64,000 bases of DNA from Roseobacter litoralis Och 149 (GTDB taxonomy: Bacteria; Pseudomonadota; Alphaproteobacteria; Rhodobacterales; Rhodobacteraceae): contig NC_015730.1 of assembly GCF_000154785.2 (NCBI RefSeq), positions 3,100,001 to 3,164,000 of the forward strand. The letters run 5' to 3'. Made by a program: the position numbers and the translations under genes. Shown in pieces: positions 28,170 to 36,295 of the stretch (position 1 is the first letter of the stretch; each line of letters starts with the position of its first letter). The notes beneath the pieces were generated by a model. The model was given only the letters and a program-made list of their open reading frames with translations, ran no database searches and was not told the origin of the DNA.

Positions 28170-28191
28170 CCAACCCGCACGCGCGTGTTGG
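28170..28191 (-). promoter_or_regulatory. Lux-box-like palindrome upstream of luxI
   Basis: A 22-base imperfect inverted repeat with arms CCAACCCGCAC and CCAACACGCGC (9 of 11 positions pair), centred about 76 bases before the luxI start and after the luxR stop. LuxR-type regulators bind 18-22 base dyads at such positions, so this may be the site through which luxI is activated. It is G+C-rich and could instead be a transcript hairpin; there is no T-run after it. Confidence 0.4.
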
Positions 28192-28220
28192 TAACCTTTG
28201 GCCCTCAAAACGCCAAAGAC

Positions 28221-28940
28221 TCAGACCACAATCAGGCCTCTGCTGAGGGCCCGGGCGACCGCATGTGTGGTATTGGCGGCGCCTAGTTTGAACCGCGCAC
28301 TTTCGATGTAAACGCGCAGTGTATGTTCAGAAATAGAAAGAGTTTCAGCGACTTGCGCCCTGCTGTATCCGATGGCAAGCAGCGTCATCGCATCAACCTC
28401 GCGCGGCGAGAGGGATTGTGATTGCTCCGGTGTTTTGTTCGGCTCGAACTCCAGCGCCTTTTGGTTAAAATAGTGAGCGATCAGGATCAGCTCTCTCCGG
28501 TTGCTCTCCGTGAATTCTTCCCATTCCTCATCGTCGCAACTGGTGTTTACCGTAAAGAGCGCGAACTGGCCGTTAGGTCCTCTGATGGGAATCGAATAGC
28601 CCTGATTCCCTAACCCAAATGTTGCAGCTTCTGCGCGAAACGCTCTTGCAGCTTTGCTCGACCAGTCCAATCGCTTCCAGTCCACAGGGTGGAATCTCTG
28701 GTAACAACCGATCACGACCGGATCTATACGAATGTAGTTCTGTTCTTGGTACCGCGCCGCTCACTCAAGGGGGTATGTTCCGTAGCCGTATTGATCACCA
28801 GCGCTGTCGACCCAATGATAGACCATATTCTCGACGCCGTAATGACCCCGAAGCGCGAATACCGCCTCATTGATTCCTTCAAGCGTGTCCGCTTGCTCCA
28901 GCGCCGCTAATACCTCCTCCACTACTTTGTTCGTCGCCAT
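28221..28940 (-). pseudogene. LuxR-family autoinducer receptor with in-frame TGA at the conserved Trp57 position
   Basis: Reading from ATG 28940, the frame encodes 59 residues of an autoinducer-binding domain ending TYPLE, then TGA (28761-28763), then continues in the same frame for 180 codons to the end. After the stop, all landmarks are present: Tyr four residues on, Asp-Pro (in IRIDPVV), the second Trp (in PVDWKRL), and a complete GerE helix-turn-helix (LSPREVDAMTLLAIGYSRAQVAETLSISEHTLRVYIE). The TGA occupies the place of TraR Trp57, one of the ligand-pocket residues invariant in the family; TGG to TGA is one base. Either the gene is inactivated, or a truncated DNA-binding product is made from GTG 28715 (164 residues, lacking most of the ligand pocket), or the base is a sequence error. 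It is linked to an intact luxI downstream. Confidence 0.88.
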
Positions 28941-29094
28941 GAGCGTTGTTCTGCGTCCTTTCATGAAGCGAGGCAATCTCTGCCAATGCAACAATTGCAG
29001 TATCGTCCAACTGTTCTGCAAGTACAGGCAGGTCGTTGGCCGTGGCAAAAGTTTTTAGGTCCGTTAGAACGTCCAGTATCCAGTCGCTTCGCAT
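28879..29094 (-). CDS. Small protein overlapping the luxR start
   Basis: A 71-residue acidic protein starting MRSDWILDVLTDLKTFATAND and predicted helical for its first 50 residues, with a Gly/Ser-rich tail. I believe similar small proteins precede luxR genes in other Rhodobacterales, but this is from memory and no function is known. It starts at ATG 29094, after GAGAGG, and its last 62 bases overlap the start of luxR in another frame, so the two may be translationally linked. A CtrA-type site lies 21 bases upstream of its start. Confidence 0.65.
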   Translation of the reverse strand: MRSDWILDVLTDLKTFATANDLPVLAEQLDDTAIVALAEIASLHERTQNNAHGDEQSSGGGISGAGASGHA

Positions 29095-29114
29095 GGTAGA
29101 CTCGCCTCTCAAAG

Positions 29115-29130
29115 GTTAACGAATGATTAA
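29115..29130 (-). promoter_or_regulatory. Candidate CtrA-binding site upstream of the luxR locus
   Basis: On the minus strand the sequence reads TTAATCATTCGTTAAC, a full match to the CtrA consensus TTAA-N7-TTAAC. CtrA is the response regulator that controls motility, gene-transfer-agent and quorum-sensing-linked genes in Rhodobacterales. The site ends 21 bases before the start codon of the small gene that heads the luxR locus, so it would overlap the core promoter or leader; such placement fits repression or a very short leader. Confidence 0.55.
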
Positions 29131-29243
29131 GAATACTCTACCATTTAGTAACCACGTTTAAAATTCGCGGATATATACTCCCCAGAAATAGGGAAGCGCG
29201 ATTTTCTAACCTGTTGATCCTAAAGAGCGTCAGTTTTTTCAAA

Positions 29244-29279
29244 CAAAAAACCCGCGACTCACTGGGGTGATTCGCGGGC
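29244..29279 (-). terminator. Intrinsic terminator of ccr
   Basis: On the minus strand an inverted repeat GCCCGCGA/TCGCGGG with a loop of about 14 bases (29251-29279) is followed by TTTTTTG (29244-29250), thirty bases after the ccr stop codon. It separates ccr from the quorum-sensing locus that reads in the same direction. Confidence 0.8.
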
Positions 29280-29308
29280 TTTCGAAGGTAAAACGACTCG
29301 GTAGGCGG

Positions 29309-30589
29309 TTAACCGCGCGTCTCCAAAGCATCCTCGAGTGTACGCAGTCCTGTTGTCGGAGCCTGCACCAGCACCGACATGTTGCCGGGCTTATGCTGAT
29401 TGCGCAGCATCTTCATATGCGCTTGCGGTAGATCTGCCCAGCTAAAGACTTCGGACATGCAAGGATCCAGTCGACGCTCCAGCATCAGCTTGTTGGCGGC
29501 ACTCGCCTGTTTGAGATGGGCAAAGTGACTACCCTGCAAACGCTTCTGATGCATCCACATGTAGCGCACGTCAAACGTCAGATTAAAGCCCGTGGTCCCC
29601 GCACAGATGACCACCATGCCGCCTTTTTTCGCCACGAAGGTAGAAACCGGGAACGTGCTTTCGCCGGGGTGTTCGAACACCATGTCGACATTCACGCCCT
29701 TACCGGTGATGTCCCAGATAGCCTTGCCGAACTTGCGCGCCTCTGTAAACCATGTGGCATATTCCGGCGTATTCACTGTCGGCAACTGGCCCCAACAGTT
29801 AAAATCCTTGCGGTTAAGGACACCTTTCGCGCCGAGGTCCATCACGAACTGGCGTTTGCTTTCATCCGAAATCACGCCGATTGCATTGGCACCTGCGGTG
29901 TTGATCAGCTGGATCGCATATGACCCCAGTCCACCCGATGCGCCCCAGACCAGCACGTTCTGTCCCGGCTTGAGGTCATGCGGCTCGTGACCAAACAGCA
30001 TCCGGTACGCCGTTGCCAGTGTCAGCGTGTAGCACGCAGACTCTTCCCAGGTCAGATGTTTGGGGCGGGGCATAAGCTGTTGGCTTTGAACGCGTGTGAA
30101 TTGCGCGAACGACCCATCCGCGGTTTCATAACCCCAAATACGCTGCGATGGCGAATACATCGGATCGCCCCCGTTACATTCCTCGTCATCGCCGTCGTCC
30201 TGGTTGCAATGCACGACCACTTCATCGCCCACTTTCCAGCGCGTCACACGATCTCCGACCGCCCAAACGATCCCGGCCGCATCCGACCCGCATATCTGAT
30301 AAGGTTCATCGTGACTGTCAAAAAAGCTGATTGGCTTACCCAAGGCGGCCCAGACACCGTTGTAATTTACCCCGGCCGCCATCACCAATATCAGCACGTC
30401 CTGGCTGTCAAGCTCGGGCACATCCACGACTTCCTGAAGCATCGCCTTGTCGGGTTCACCATGCCGTTCGCGGCGAATGGCCCAAGCATACATTTGCTTT
30501 GGCACATAGCCCATCGGTGGCATCTCACCGACCTCATAGAGATCTTTTTCGGGTGCTTCGTAATGGGCGACGGTCGTATCCAGTGCCAT
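29309..30589 (-). CDS. ccr: Crotonyl-CoA carboxylase/reductase
   Basis: A 426-residue MDR-superfamily enzyme that reductively carboxylates crotonyl-CoA with NADPH and CO2 to (2S)-ethylmalonyl-CoA, the key step of the ethylmalonyl-CoA pathway for acetyl-CoA assimilation. YVPKQMYAWAIRRERHGEP, VMAAGVNYNGVWAALG, CGSDAAGIVWAVGD, the NADPH loop VWGASGGLGSYAIQL and FEHPGESTFPVSTFV are diagnostic of Ccr rather than general alcohol dehydrogenases. GGAG lies six bases before the start. A terminator follows. The pathway's mutase gene is divergent from the acyltransferase next door. Confidence 0.96.
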   Translation of the reverse strand: MALDTTVAHYEAPEKDLYEVGEMPPMGYVPKQMYAWAIRRERHGEPDKAMLQEVVDVPELDSQDVLILVMAAGVNYNGVWAALGKPISFFDSHDEPYQICGSDAAGIVWAVGDRVTRWKVGDEVVVHCNQDDGDDEECNGGDPMYSPSQRIWGYETADGSFAQFTRVQSQQLMPRPKHLTWEESACYTLTLATAYRMLFGHEPHDLKPGQNVLVWGASGGLGSYAIQLINTAGANAIGVISDESKRQFVMDLGAKGVLNRKDFNCWGQLPTVNTPEYATWFTEARKFGKAIWDITGKGVNVDMVFEHPGESTFPVSTFVAKKGGMVVICAGTTGFNLTFDVRYMWMHQKRLQGSHFAHLKQASAANKLMLERRLDPCMSEVFSWADLPQAHMKMLRNQHKPGNMSVLVQAPTTGLRTLEDALETRG

Positions 30590-30724
30590 TGCAGTCTCCA
30601 GCCTGTTTCAGTCATGCCGCGTCGCAGAATCGCGTCGCTCTGCGCCCTGAATAAGTTCTCACGCGCAACATTGCAACATATGAGACCTCATTTTTGTAAC
30701 TTTATGACCGAGCAGGTGCAGAAA

Positions 30725-32095
30725 TTATGACGCACGCACCTGATCACCCGGAAACCTGTGGGCAATGGAATTCGCGTAAAAATCTATGACCGCCCGTTCG
30801 GATTCAATCATCTGCCACTGGTTGTCATGCTGATCGAGCAGGTTGTTGCGCCGCATGCGAACCAGACCTTTGCCAACGGCCTTTGCCAGATCAGGCTGCG
30901 ACATATGGGGCATATGATCGCCGAGCCTCGCTGCATCCCGGGACAGTTCATAAACCAATTGGTCCTTTGACAGTGGCCCCGCCTGTTTTTGAAACTGGCG
31001 GGCCAGCAAAGGCACAATCAGCACCGGCATGGCGTCTTCAATGCGCCGCATCAATTCAGCCGCCAGTTCGTCCACTGAATTTTCAGTGCAGTATCCGCGT
31101 ATGGATAAAGGTTCGCCGAAGACAACTGCCGCCGTGCCAAATCGTACGTAACGACCCCGCAGGGCCTGCCAGAATTTGCGCAGGATAAACCGCACGGCCA
31201 CCGATATCCGGGCACCAAAGCGACGATCACCCCGCTGGCCCGCCGCGATCAGCACCCGGTCTTCGAGAACCCGATCATAGTTGATTGCCACTGGCACAAA
31301 GACCACGTCCCGTTCCGGACCGTCCGGACCCTGCGCGAGATAAGACAAAAGACCCATCTTGGGCGGCATCAAGCGACCTGTCAGGCTGAGCCCGCCTTCG
31401 GGAAAGATTCCCTGCGCCACGCCCCCTTCGGTGGCCATCTGCACGTATCTCTCCAGCACCTTGCGATAAAGCGCACCGCGCGAGCGACGCCGGATAAAAT
31501 AGGCCCCCATCATCCGGATCAACCGGCTCAACGGCCAGACACGCGCCCATTCCCCCACCGCATAGGACAAAGCAGATGTTTGCGCGGCCAGATATGTCAC
31601 CAACACGTAATCCATGTTGGAGCGGTGGTTCATGATAAAGACAATCGTGGCGTCTTTTGAAATGGATTTGATGATCGCGTCGTTCTTTGGGCCAGTCCAT
31701 ACTTCGTAAATCGAATTGACGAGCATGCGCGCCAGACGGATGCCCAGTCCGAAATAGGTCACTGCACTAAAGCTGGGGACGATTTCGCGGGCATAACTGC
31801 GGGCTTTTTCAAAGGCGACATTTTCAGGCACGCCATGGCTCTTAGCATAGTTCACGATTTCGCGTGTCACTTCAGGGTCGTAGATCAGACGCTGGATCAT
31901 GTCATAGCGGCGCGCCAGCTTGAAAGGTTCGATCGGTCGCGTCAGACGTTCGTTCAATTGTGCAACGGCCCGTTCAAGACGACGCCGGAAAAACCACCTG
32001 ACGGAAGGAAACAGAAAGTGGGACGCGAAAGTCACTGCCGCGAACAGCAGGATGAGCACAAAAAACCAAACCGGCAATTCCACTGTCGAAGTCAT
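30725..32095 (-). CDS. Glycerol-3-phosphate/lysophospholipid acyltransferase, PlsB-like
   Basis: A 456-residue protein with an N-terminal membrane helix (PVWFFVLILLFAAVTFASHF) and a PlsC-type acyltransferase domain. The catalytic H-x4-D motif is in NHRSNMDYVL, and the substrate-binding motif is FPEGGLSLTGRLMPPKMGL, resembling glycerol-3-phosphate acyltransferases of the PlsB kind. It probably acylates glycerol 3-phosphate or a lysolipid at the inner membrane. Start uncertain: ATG 32095 fits the family N-terminus as I know it, while ATG 32170 has a better ribosome site (AGGA). It lies between ccr and ecm, and its promoter must be shared with the divergent ecm. Confidence 0.82.
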   Translation of the reverse strand: MTSTVELPVWFFVLILLFAAVTFASHFLFPSVRWFFRRRLERAVAQLNERLTRPIEPFKLARRYDMIQRLIYDPEVTREIVNYAKSHGVPENVAFEKARSYAREIVPSFSAVTYFGLGIRLARMLVNSIYEVWTGPKNDAIIKSISKDATIVFIMNHRSNMDYVLVTYLAAQTSALSYAVGEWARVWPLSRLIRMMGAYFIRRRSRGALYRKVLERYVQMATEGGVAQGIFPEGGLSLTGRLMPPKMGLLSYLAQGPDGPERDVVFVPVAINYDRVLEDRVLIAAGQRGDRRFGARISVAVRFILRKFWQALRGRYVRFGTAAVVFGEPLSIRGYCTENSVDELAAELMRRIEDAMPVLIVPLLARQFQKQAGPLSKDQLVYELSRDAARLGDHMPHMSQPDLAKAVGKGLVRMRRNNLLDQHDNQWQMIESERAVIDFYANSIAHRFPGDQVRAS

Positions 32096-32263
32096 GCTGG
32101 CTTGTTTCAAGAATTGCGCGATGGGTAAACCTTTTTCGTGCCCAAACAGCAGCGTTCTGCGTGCGACCATCGTTTTCCTGCATCACTCGCGCGGGGCTGT
32201 CTTTGCCAAGGGTCGGCACATGGCGTAAAGCAGGATAAAGCACAGCCGAGTTGCTGCAGCGCG

Positions 32264-32273
32264 GCAAATTTGC
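32264..32273. promoter_or_regulatory. GCAAATTTGC palindrome in the acyltransferase/ecm divergent region
   Basis: A perfect 10-base palindrome 71 bases upstream of the ecm start, preceded by TTGCTGCAGCGCGGCAA, which adds further TTGC/GCAA half-sites. It resembles the TTTGCAAA-type sites bound by short-chain acyl-CoA regulators of the PccR/RamB family that govern ethylmalonyl-CoA and propionyl-CoA genes. This is resemblance only; spacing and core do not match exactly. Confidence 0.35.
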
Positions 32274-32344
32274 ATTGATATAAAATTCCGCATATGGCAG
32301 CTTGCACGTAAGAAAATTACTCAAGCTGATTCAGGATGACGCAT

Positions 32345-34312
32345 ATGACGCACCCGCAGAAAGACCGACCCTGGCTGATCCGGACCTATGCCGGCCATTC
32401 CACCGCGAAAGCGTCAAACGAACTTTATCGCTCAAACCTTGCCAAAGGGCAGACCGGCCTGTCCGTGGCCTTCGATCTGCCGACCCAGACCGGCTATGAC
32501 AGCGACCATATCCTGAGCCGGGGCGAGGTCGGAAAAGTCGGTGTGCCGGTTGGCCATCTGGGCGATATGCGCGCCTTGTTTGACCAGATCCCGCTGGATC
32601 AGATGAACACCTCGATGACGATCAACGCGACAGCACCATGGCTGTTGTCACTCTATATTGCCGTGGCCGAGGAACAGGGCGCGGACATCTCAAAGCTGCA
32701 AGGCACGGTGCAGAATGACCTGATCAAGGAATATCTGAGCCGCGGCACCTATATTTGCCCGCCCGCGCCCAGCCTCAAGATGATCGCGGATGTGGCCGAA
32801 TACTGCTATACGCATGTGCCGAAATGGAACCCGATGAATGTCTGCTCCTACCACTTGCAGGAGGCGGGTGCGACGCCGGAACAGGAACTCGCCTTTGCGC
32901 TGGCGACCGCGACCGCCGTGCTAGATGCGCTGAAACCCCGCGTCCCGGAGGAGGATTTCCCCGCACTTGTGGGCCGTATTTCGTTTTTCGTGAACGCGGG
33001 CATCCGCTTTGTGACCGAGATGTGCAAGATGCGTGCCTTTGTCGATCTGTGGGATGAGATTTGCCGGGACCGCTATGGCGTGGAAGACCAGAAATATCGC
33101 CGTTTCCGCTATGGTGTGCAGGTCAACTCTCTTGGCTTGACCGAGCAGCAACCCGAAAACAACGTCTACCGCATCCTGATCGAAATGCTGGCGGTCACCC
33201 TGTCCAAAAAGGCACGCGCGCGCGCCGTCCAGCTGCCTGCGTGGAACGAAGCACTTGGCCTGCCCCGTCCGTGGGATCAGCAGTGGTCGATGCGCATGCA
33301 GCAGATCATGGCCTATGAAACGGACCTTCTGGAATTTGACGATCTGTTTGACGGCAATCCGGCGGTCGATGCGAAGGTCGAAGCACTCAAGGACGGTGCG
33401 CGTCAGGAACTCGCGAACCTCGACAGTATGGGCGGCGCGATTGAGGCCATCGACTATATGAAAGCGCGCCTCGTGGACAGCAATGCCGATCGTCTGGGCC
33501 GTATTGAGGCGGGTGAAACGATCGTTGTCGGTGTCAACAAATGGCAGCAGGGGGAACCCTCGCCGCTGATGACGGGCGATGGTGGCATCATGGTCGTCGA
33601 CCCGGCCGTCGAAGCAGAGCAGATATCGCGCCTTGATGAATGGCGCGCCGCGCGGGACCCAGAGGCCGTCAAACAAGCGCTTGGCGATCTGCGCGCAGCG
33701 GCAAAAGAGGGGCGCAATGTCATGCCCGCCTCTATTGCAGCGGCCAAGGCGGGTGTAACCACGGGCGAATGGGCCGCACAGATGCGCGCCGTGCATGGTG
33801 AATACCGCGGACCTACCGGCGTGTCCGGTGCGCGTTCCAACAGGACCGAAGGTCTGGATGATCTGCGCGATGCGGTGGATGTGGTCAGTGACAAACTGGG
33901 CCGCCGCCTGAAGTTCCTTGTGGGCAAACCCGGGCTGGACGGTCACTCCAACGGGGCCGAACAAATCGCCGTGCGCGCCCGTGATTGCGGCATGGAAATC
34001 GCCTATGAAGGCATCCGCCTGACCCCGGCGGAGATCGTAAACGCCGCGCTGGAGGACGAGGCGCATGTGGTCGGCCTGTCGATCCTGTCCGGCAGCCACA
34101 TTCCGCTGGTCGAAGACCTGATGACACAGATGCGCGAGGCCGGGCTGTCCCATGTGCCTGTGATCGTCGGCGGCATCATCCCGGATGATGACGCCGAACG
34201 CCTGCGCGCAATGGGGGTTGCGCGGGTCTACACGCCCAAGGACTTTGAACTCAACATGATCATGATGGATATCGTCACGCTGGCGGACCCTCAGGCGGTG
34301 GCAGCACAGTAG
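32345..34312 (+). CDS. ecm: Ethylmalonyl-CoA mutase (B12-dependent)
   Basis: A 655-residue coenzyme-B12 mutase of the methylmalonyl-CoA mutase superfamily that converts (2R)-ethylmalonyl-CoA to (2S)-methylsuccinyl-CoA. The catalytic TIM-barrel domain starts WLIRTYAGHSTAKASNELYR, and the C-terminal cobalamin domain has the D-x-H-x2-G motif DGHSNG (Asp532, His534, Gly537) followed by the Ser and Gly landmarks of this fold. Single-subunit organisation and the ccr neighbour identify it as the ethylmalonyl- rather than methylmalonyl-CoA enzyme (called meaA in methylotrophs). ATG 32345 is preferred: AGGA lies eight bases before it but overlaps the alternative ATG 32336. Confidence 0.93.
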   Translation: MTHPQKDRPWLIRTYAGHSTAKASNELYRSNLAKGQTGLSVAFDLPTQTGYDSDHILSRGEVGKVGVPVGHLGDMRALFDQIPLDQMNTSMTINATAPWLLSLYIAVAEEQGADISKLQGTVQNDLIKEYLSRGTYICPPAPSLKMIADVAEYCYTHVPKWNPMNVCSYHLQEAGATPEQELAFALATATAVLDALKPRVPEEDFPALVGRISFFVNAGIRFVTEMCKMRAFVDLWDEICRDRYGVEDQKYRRFRYGVQVNSLGLTEQQPENNVYRILIEMLAVTLSKKARARAVQLPAWNEALGLPRPWDQQWSMRMQQIMAYETDLLEFDDLFDGNPAVDAKVEALKDGARQELANLDSMGGAIEAIDYMKARLVDSNADRLGRIEAGETIVVGVNKWQQGEPSPLMTGDGGIMVVDPAVEAEQISRLDEWRAARDPEAVKQALGDLRAAAKEGRNVMPASIAAAKAGVTTGEWAAQMRAVHGEYRGPTGVSGARSNRTEGLDDLRDAVDVVSDKLGRRLKFLVGKPGLDGHSNGAEQIAVRARDCGMEIAYEGIRLTPAEIVNAALEDEAHVVGLSILSGSHIPLVEDLMTQMREAGLSHVPVIVGGIIPDDDAERLRAMGVARVYTPKDFELNMIMMDIVTLADPQAVAAQ

Positions 34313-34375
34313 CTGATGGCTTGCAGAGGGTAGTGAGGTGCCGTTAACTGCACCGAACTGCCAAAGGAGTCCTGC

Positions 34376-35080
34376 ATGACCATCCATATCGGTGCCCGCC
34401 CCGACCAGATTGCCGAAACCGTGCTGATGCCGGGCGATCCCTACCGCGCCAGATGGGCGGCGGAGACCTTTCTGCAGGGGGCCGAACTGGTCAACGAAGT
34501 GCGCGGCATGCTGGGGTTCACCGGCACCTACAAAGGCAACCGCGTGACAATCCAGGGCTCCGGCATGGGCATGCCCTCGCTGTCGATCTACGCCAATGAA
34601 CTGATTTCAACCTATAACGCGCAAACCCTGATCCGCATTGGGTCCTGCGGCGGCATGCAACCGCATGTGGCCGTGCGTGATGTGATCATTGCCATGTCCG
34701 CCACCACGATCACCTCGCCGTCGTCGGGGATTTTCCGTGAGGTGAATTTTGCGCCCACCGCGCATTACGACCTTTTGGCCGCTGCTGTCACCGCCGCCAA
34801 GGCCAAAGGCACGCGCACCCATGTGGGCGGTATCTACTCATCGGATGTTTTTTACGCCGAACGCCCCGATCTGGATGAACAGATGGTGCGGCACGGTATC
34901 CTCGGCGTCGAGATGGAAGCCGCCGAACTTTACACGCTGGCCGCGCGCCACAAAAGGCGTGCGCTGGCGATACTCACCGTCAGCGATCATCTGCAAACCG
35001 GCGAGGCGCTCCCGGCTGAGGATCGCGAACAGACCTTTGGCGATATGGTCGAAATCGCGCTGGACGCCGCCTTCGCCTGA
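34376..35080 (+). CDS. deoD: Purine-nucleoside phosphorylase
   Basis: A 234-residue cytoplasmic enzyme that cleaves purine (deoxy)nucleosides with phosphate. It matches the trimeric-hexameric DeoD type: [25 protein letters not shown] (first residues), [41 protein letters not shown] and the catalytic Asp in [11 protein letters not shown]. Length is normal. It follows ecm by 63 bases on the same strand and has CAAAGGAG upstream. Its reaction could use nucleosides brought in by the BMP-type importer encoded elsewhere in this window, but the genes are not linked. Confidence 0.95.
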   Translation: MTIHIGARPDQIAETVLMPGDPYRARWAAETFLQGAELVNEVRGMLGFTGTYKGNRVTIQGSGMGMPSLSIYANELISTYNAQTLIRIGSCGGMQPHVAVRDVIIAMSATTITSPSSGIFREVNFAPTAHYDLLAAAVTAAKAKGTRTHVGGIYSSDVFYAERPDLDEQMVRHGILGVEMEAAELYTLAARHKRRALAILTVSDHLQTGEALPAEDREQTFGDMVEIALDAAFA

Positions 35081-35184
35081 GACGATCGCTTTTCGAGTTT
35101 AACTTGAGGCATTGCATATCACTCTTCGCGTTGGACCGCAGAGAGGGGCCGCGAACAAGTGATTCAGGATTTACGCGCAACGCT

Positions 35185-36030
35185 TCAGGGACCGTGGGTT
35201 CCGTCATAGCTGTTCGCCGCCGGTGGGTTCCAACCTGCCAGAGCGTCCGGCGCAGGTTTGAACACCTCCACCAGCAATGGGTGGCAGGACGCAGCATCGC
35301 TTGAATGCTCGGAGGAGCAATCCCCACCGGGGCAGGCCGACAGATTGCCCAAAAGGTCGATCTCGGCGAAAAGCTCGATGAAATCACCCGGCCGCACCGG
35401 GCTGGCCTTCATGAAATACTGGCCTGTGTCGCGGGTAAACCCTGTGCACATAAATACGTTGAGCACATCATGCACCAAAGGTTCCGCCTCAGCGCGCGAC
35501 ACCCCGAGGTGATCGGAGAGGGCGCGCGTCAGGTTCGAATGGCAGCAATGGTGATACTGTCCCCCGTCGGACAACAGCGCATGCGTATAGGGGTCGCAGC
35601 GGGTACCGATCACATCGTGCACCGACCCGCCAAAAGGATCGATGCCGTACCAACCCAACGTATCCTGCGTGATCGTCGCCATCGGGCGCAGGTGCGGGAA
35701 ACTGGACCACATGCGCTGACCTGTCGTCAGATGCGTGCCATGCAGGGCGCGTGTCTTCCCGGAGTAAAACCGCTCGGACACATCCTGCGCGTTGTGCAGG
35801 TTGAGATCGCCAACCTGCGCCCCCTCCACCGAGGTGATACGAAAGAAGTGGCCACGCGGAACCGAAAAACACCGCGCATCACGCGCGGGAACGAGCACCT
35901 CATCGACTTTGCTCAGACTGTCGCGCGCGCGCGCGTACATCGCCATATCGGGTGCGGGCAATGTTTCAACCGGGTAACAGATCACCGGCTTGACCGCGCG
36001 GCGGGCATCAGCATCTTTTGGTTCGCTCAT
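35185..36030 (-). CDS. Urea carboxylase-associated (DUF1989) family protein
   Basis: A 281-residue soluble protein of the DUF1989 family. The landmarks are GHFFRITSVEGAQVGDLNLHNA, TRCDPYTHALLSDG, a CCHSNLTRAL segment, DVLNVFMCTGFTRDTGQYFMKASPVRPGDFIELFAEIDLL and the CPGGDCSS motif. Family members accompany urea carboxylase or amine catabolism genes, and some have been assigned to guanidine or aminomethyl-group degradation; here no such gene is adjacent, so its substrate is unknown. GGAGG lies upstream of the start. Confidence 0.83.
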   Translation of the reverse strand: MSEPKDADARRAVKPVICYPVETLPAPDMAMYARARDSLSKVDEVLVPARDARCFSVPRGHFFRITSVEGAQVGDLNLHNAQDVSERFYSGKTRALHGTHLTTGQRMWSSFPHLRPMATITQDTLGWYGIDPFGGSVHDVIGTRCDPYTHALLSDGGQYHHCCHSNLTRALSDHLGVSRAEAEPLVHDVLNVFMCTGFTRDTGQYFMKASPVRPGDFIELFAEIDLLGNLSACPGGDCSSEHSSDAASCHPLLVEVFKPAPDALAGWNPPAANSYDGTHGP

Positions 36031-36088
36031 GTGTGTCTATCCTCCGGATTTGGATCGTCGCATGGTCGCTATGGGTCAGATGGCGGCA

Positions 36089-36295
36089 TCACATCTGGTC
36101 TGAAAGGCAGATGTTTGGGGGGTCTTTCGTCCCGGTATAGGTTACCGCCCCGCAGGCGGCGCATTTGTATTTAAACAAGGCATCATGGTCACCCGTATGG
36201 TCGGAGCGCCAGCGACACAGACGCGTCGCACGGTTCTTGCGCGCGTAGAGCATCACAAGAACAAAAGCGATCAAAAGACCAATGACGATATGCAT
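36089..36295 (-). CDS. Small membrane protein with C-terminal zinc-ribbon-like cysteines
   Basis: A 68-residue protein: one membrane helix (IVIGLLIAFVLVMLYA) followed by a short cytoplasmic tail with four cysteines (CRW, CAAC and a final CLS) that could bind one zinc ion. Its ATG shares a base with the stop of the ZIP transporter gene (TGATG at 36293-36297), so it is translationally coupled. A role connected to metal transport is plausible but not shown. I do not recognise a named family. Confidence 0.7.
   Translation of the reverse strand: MHIVIGLLIAFVLVMLYARKNRATRLCRWRSDHTGDHDALFKYKCAACGAVTYTGTKDPPNICLSDQM

Noticed and set aside
28761..28763. TGA in luxR read as selenocysteine or programmed recoding
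   Set aside because: No selenocysteine insertion hairpin was seen after it, the residue expected there is Trp, and LuxR proteins are not selenoproteins; a nonsense change or sequence error is simpler.
32921..34387. 488-codon open frame on the minus strand
   Set aside because: It is the antisense of ecm, a frequent artefact in G+C-rich genes with biased third positions; no ribosome site or domain.
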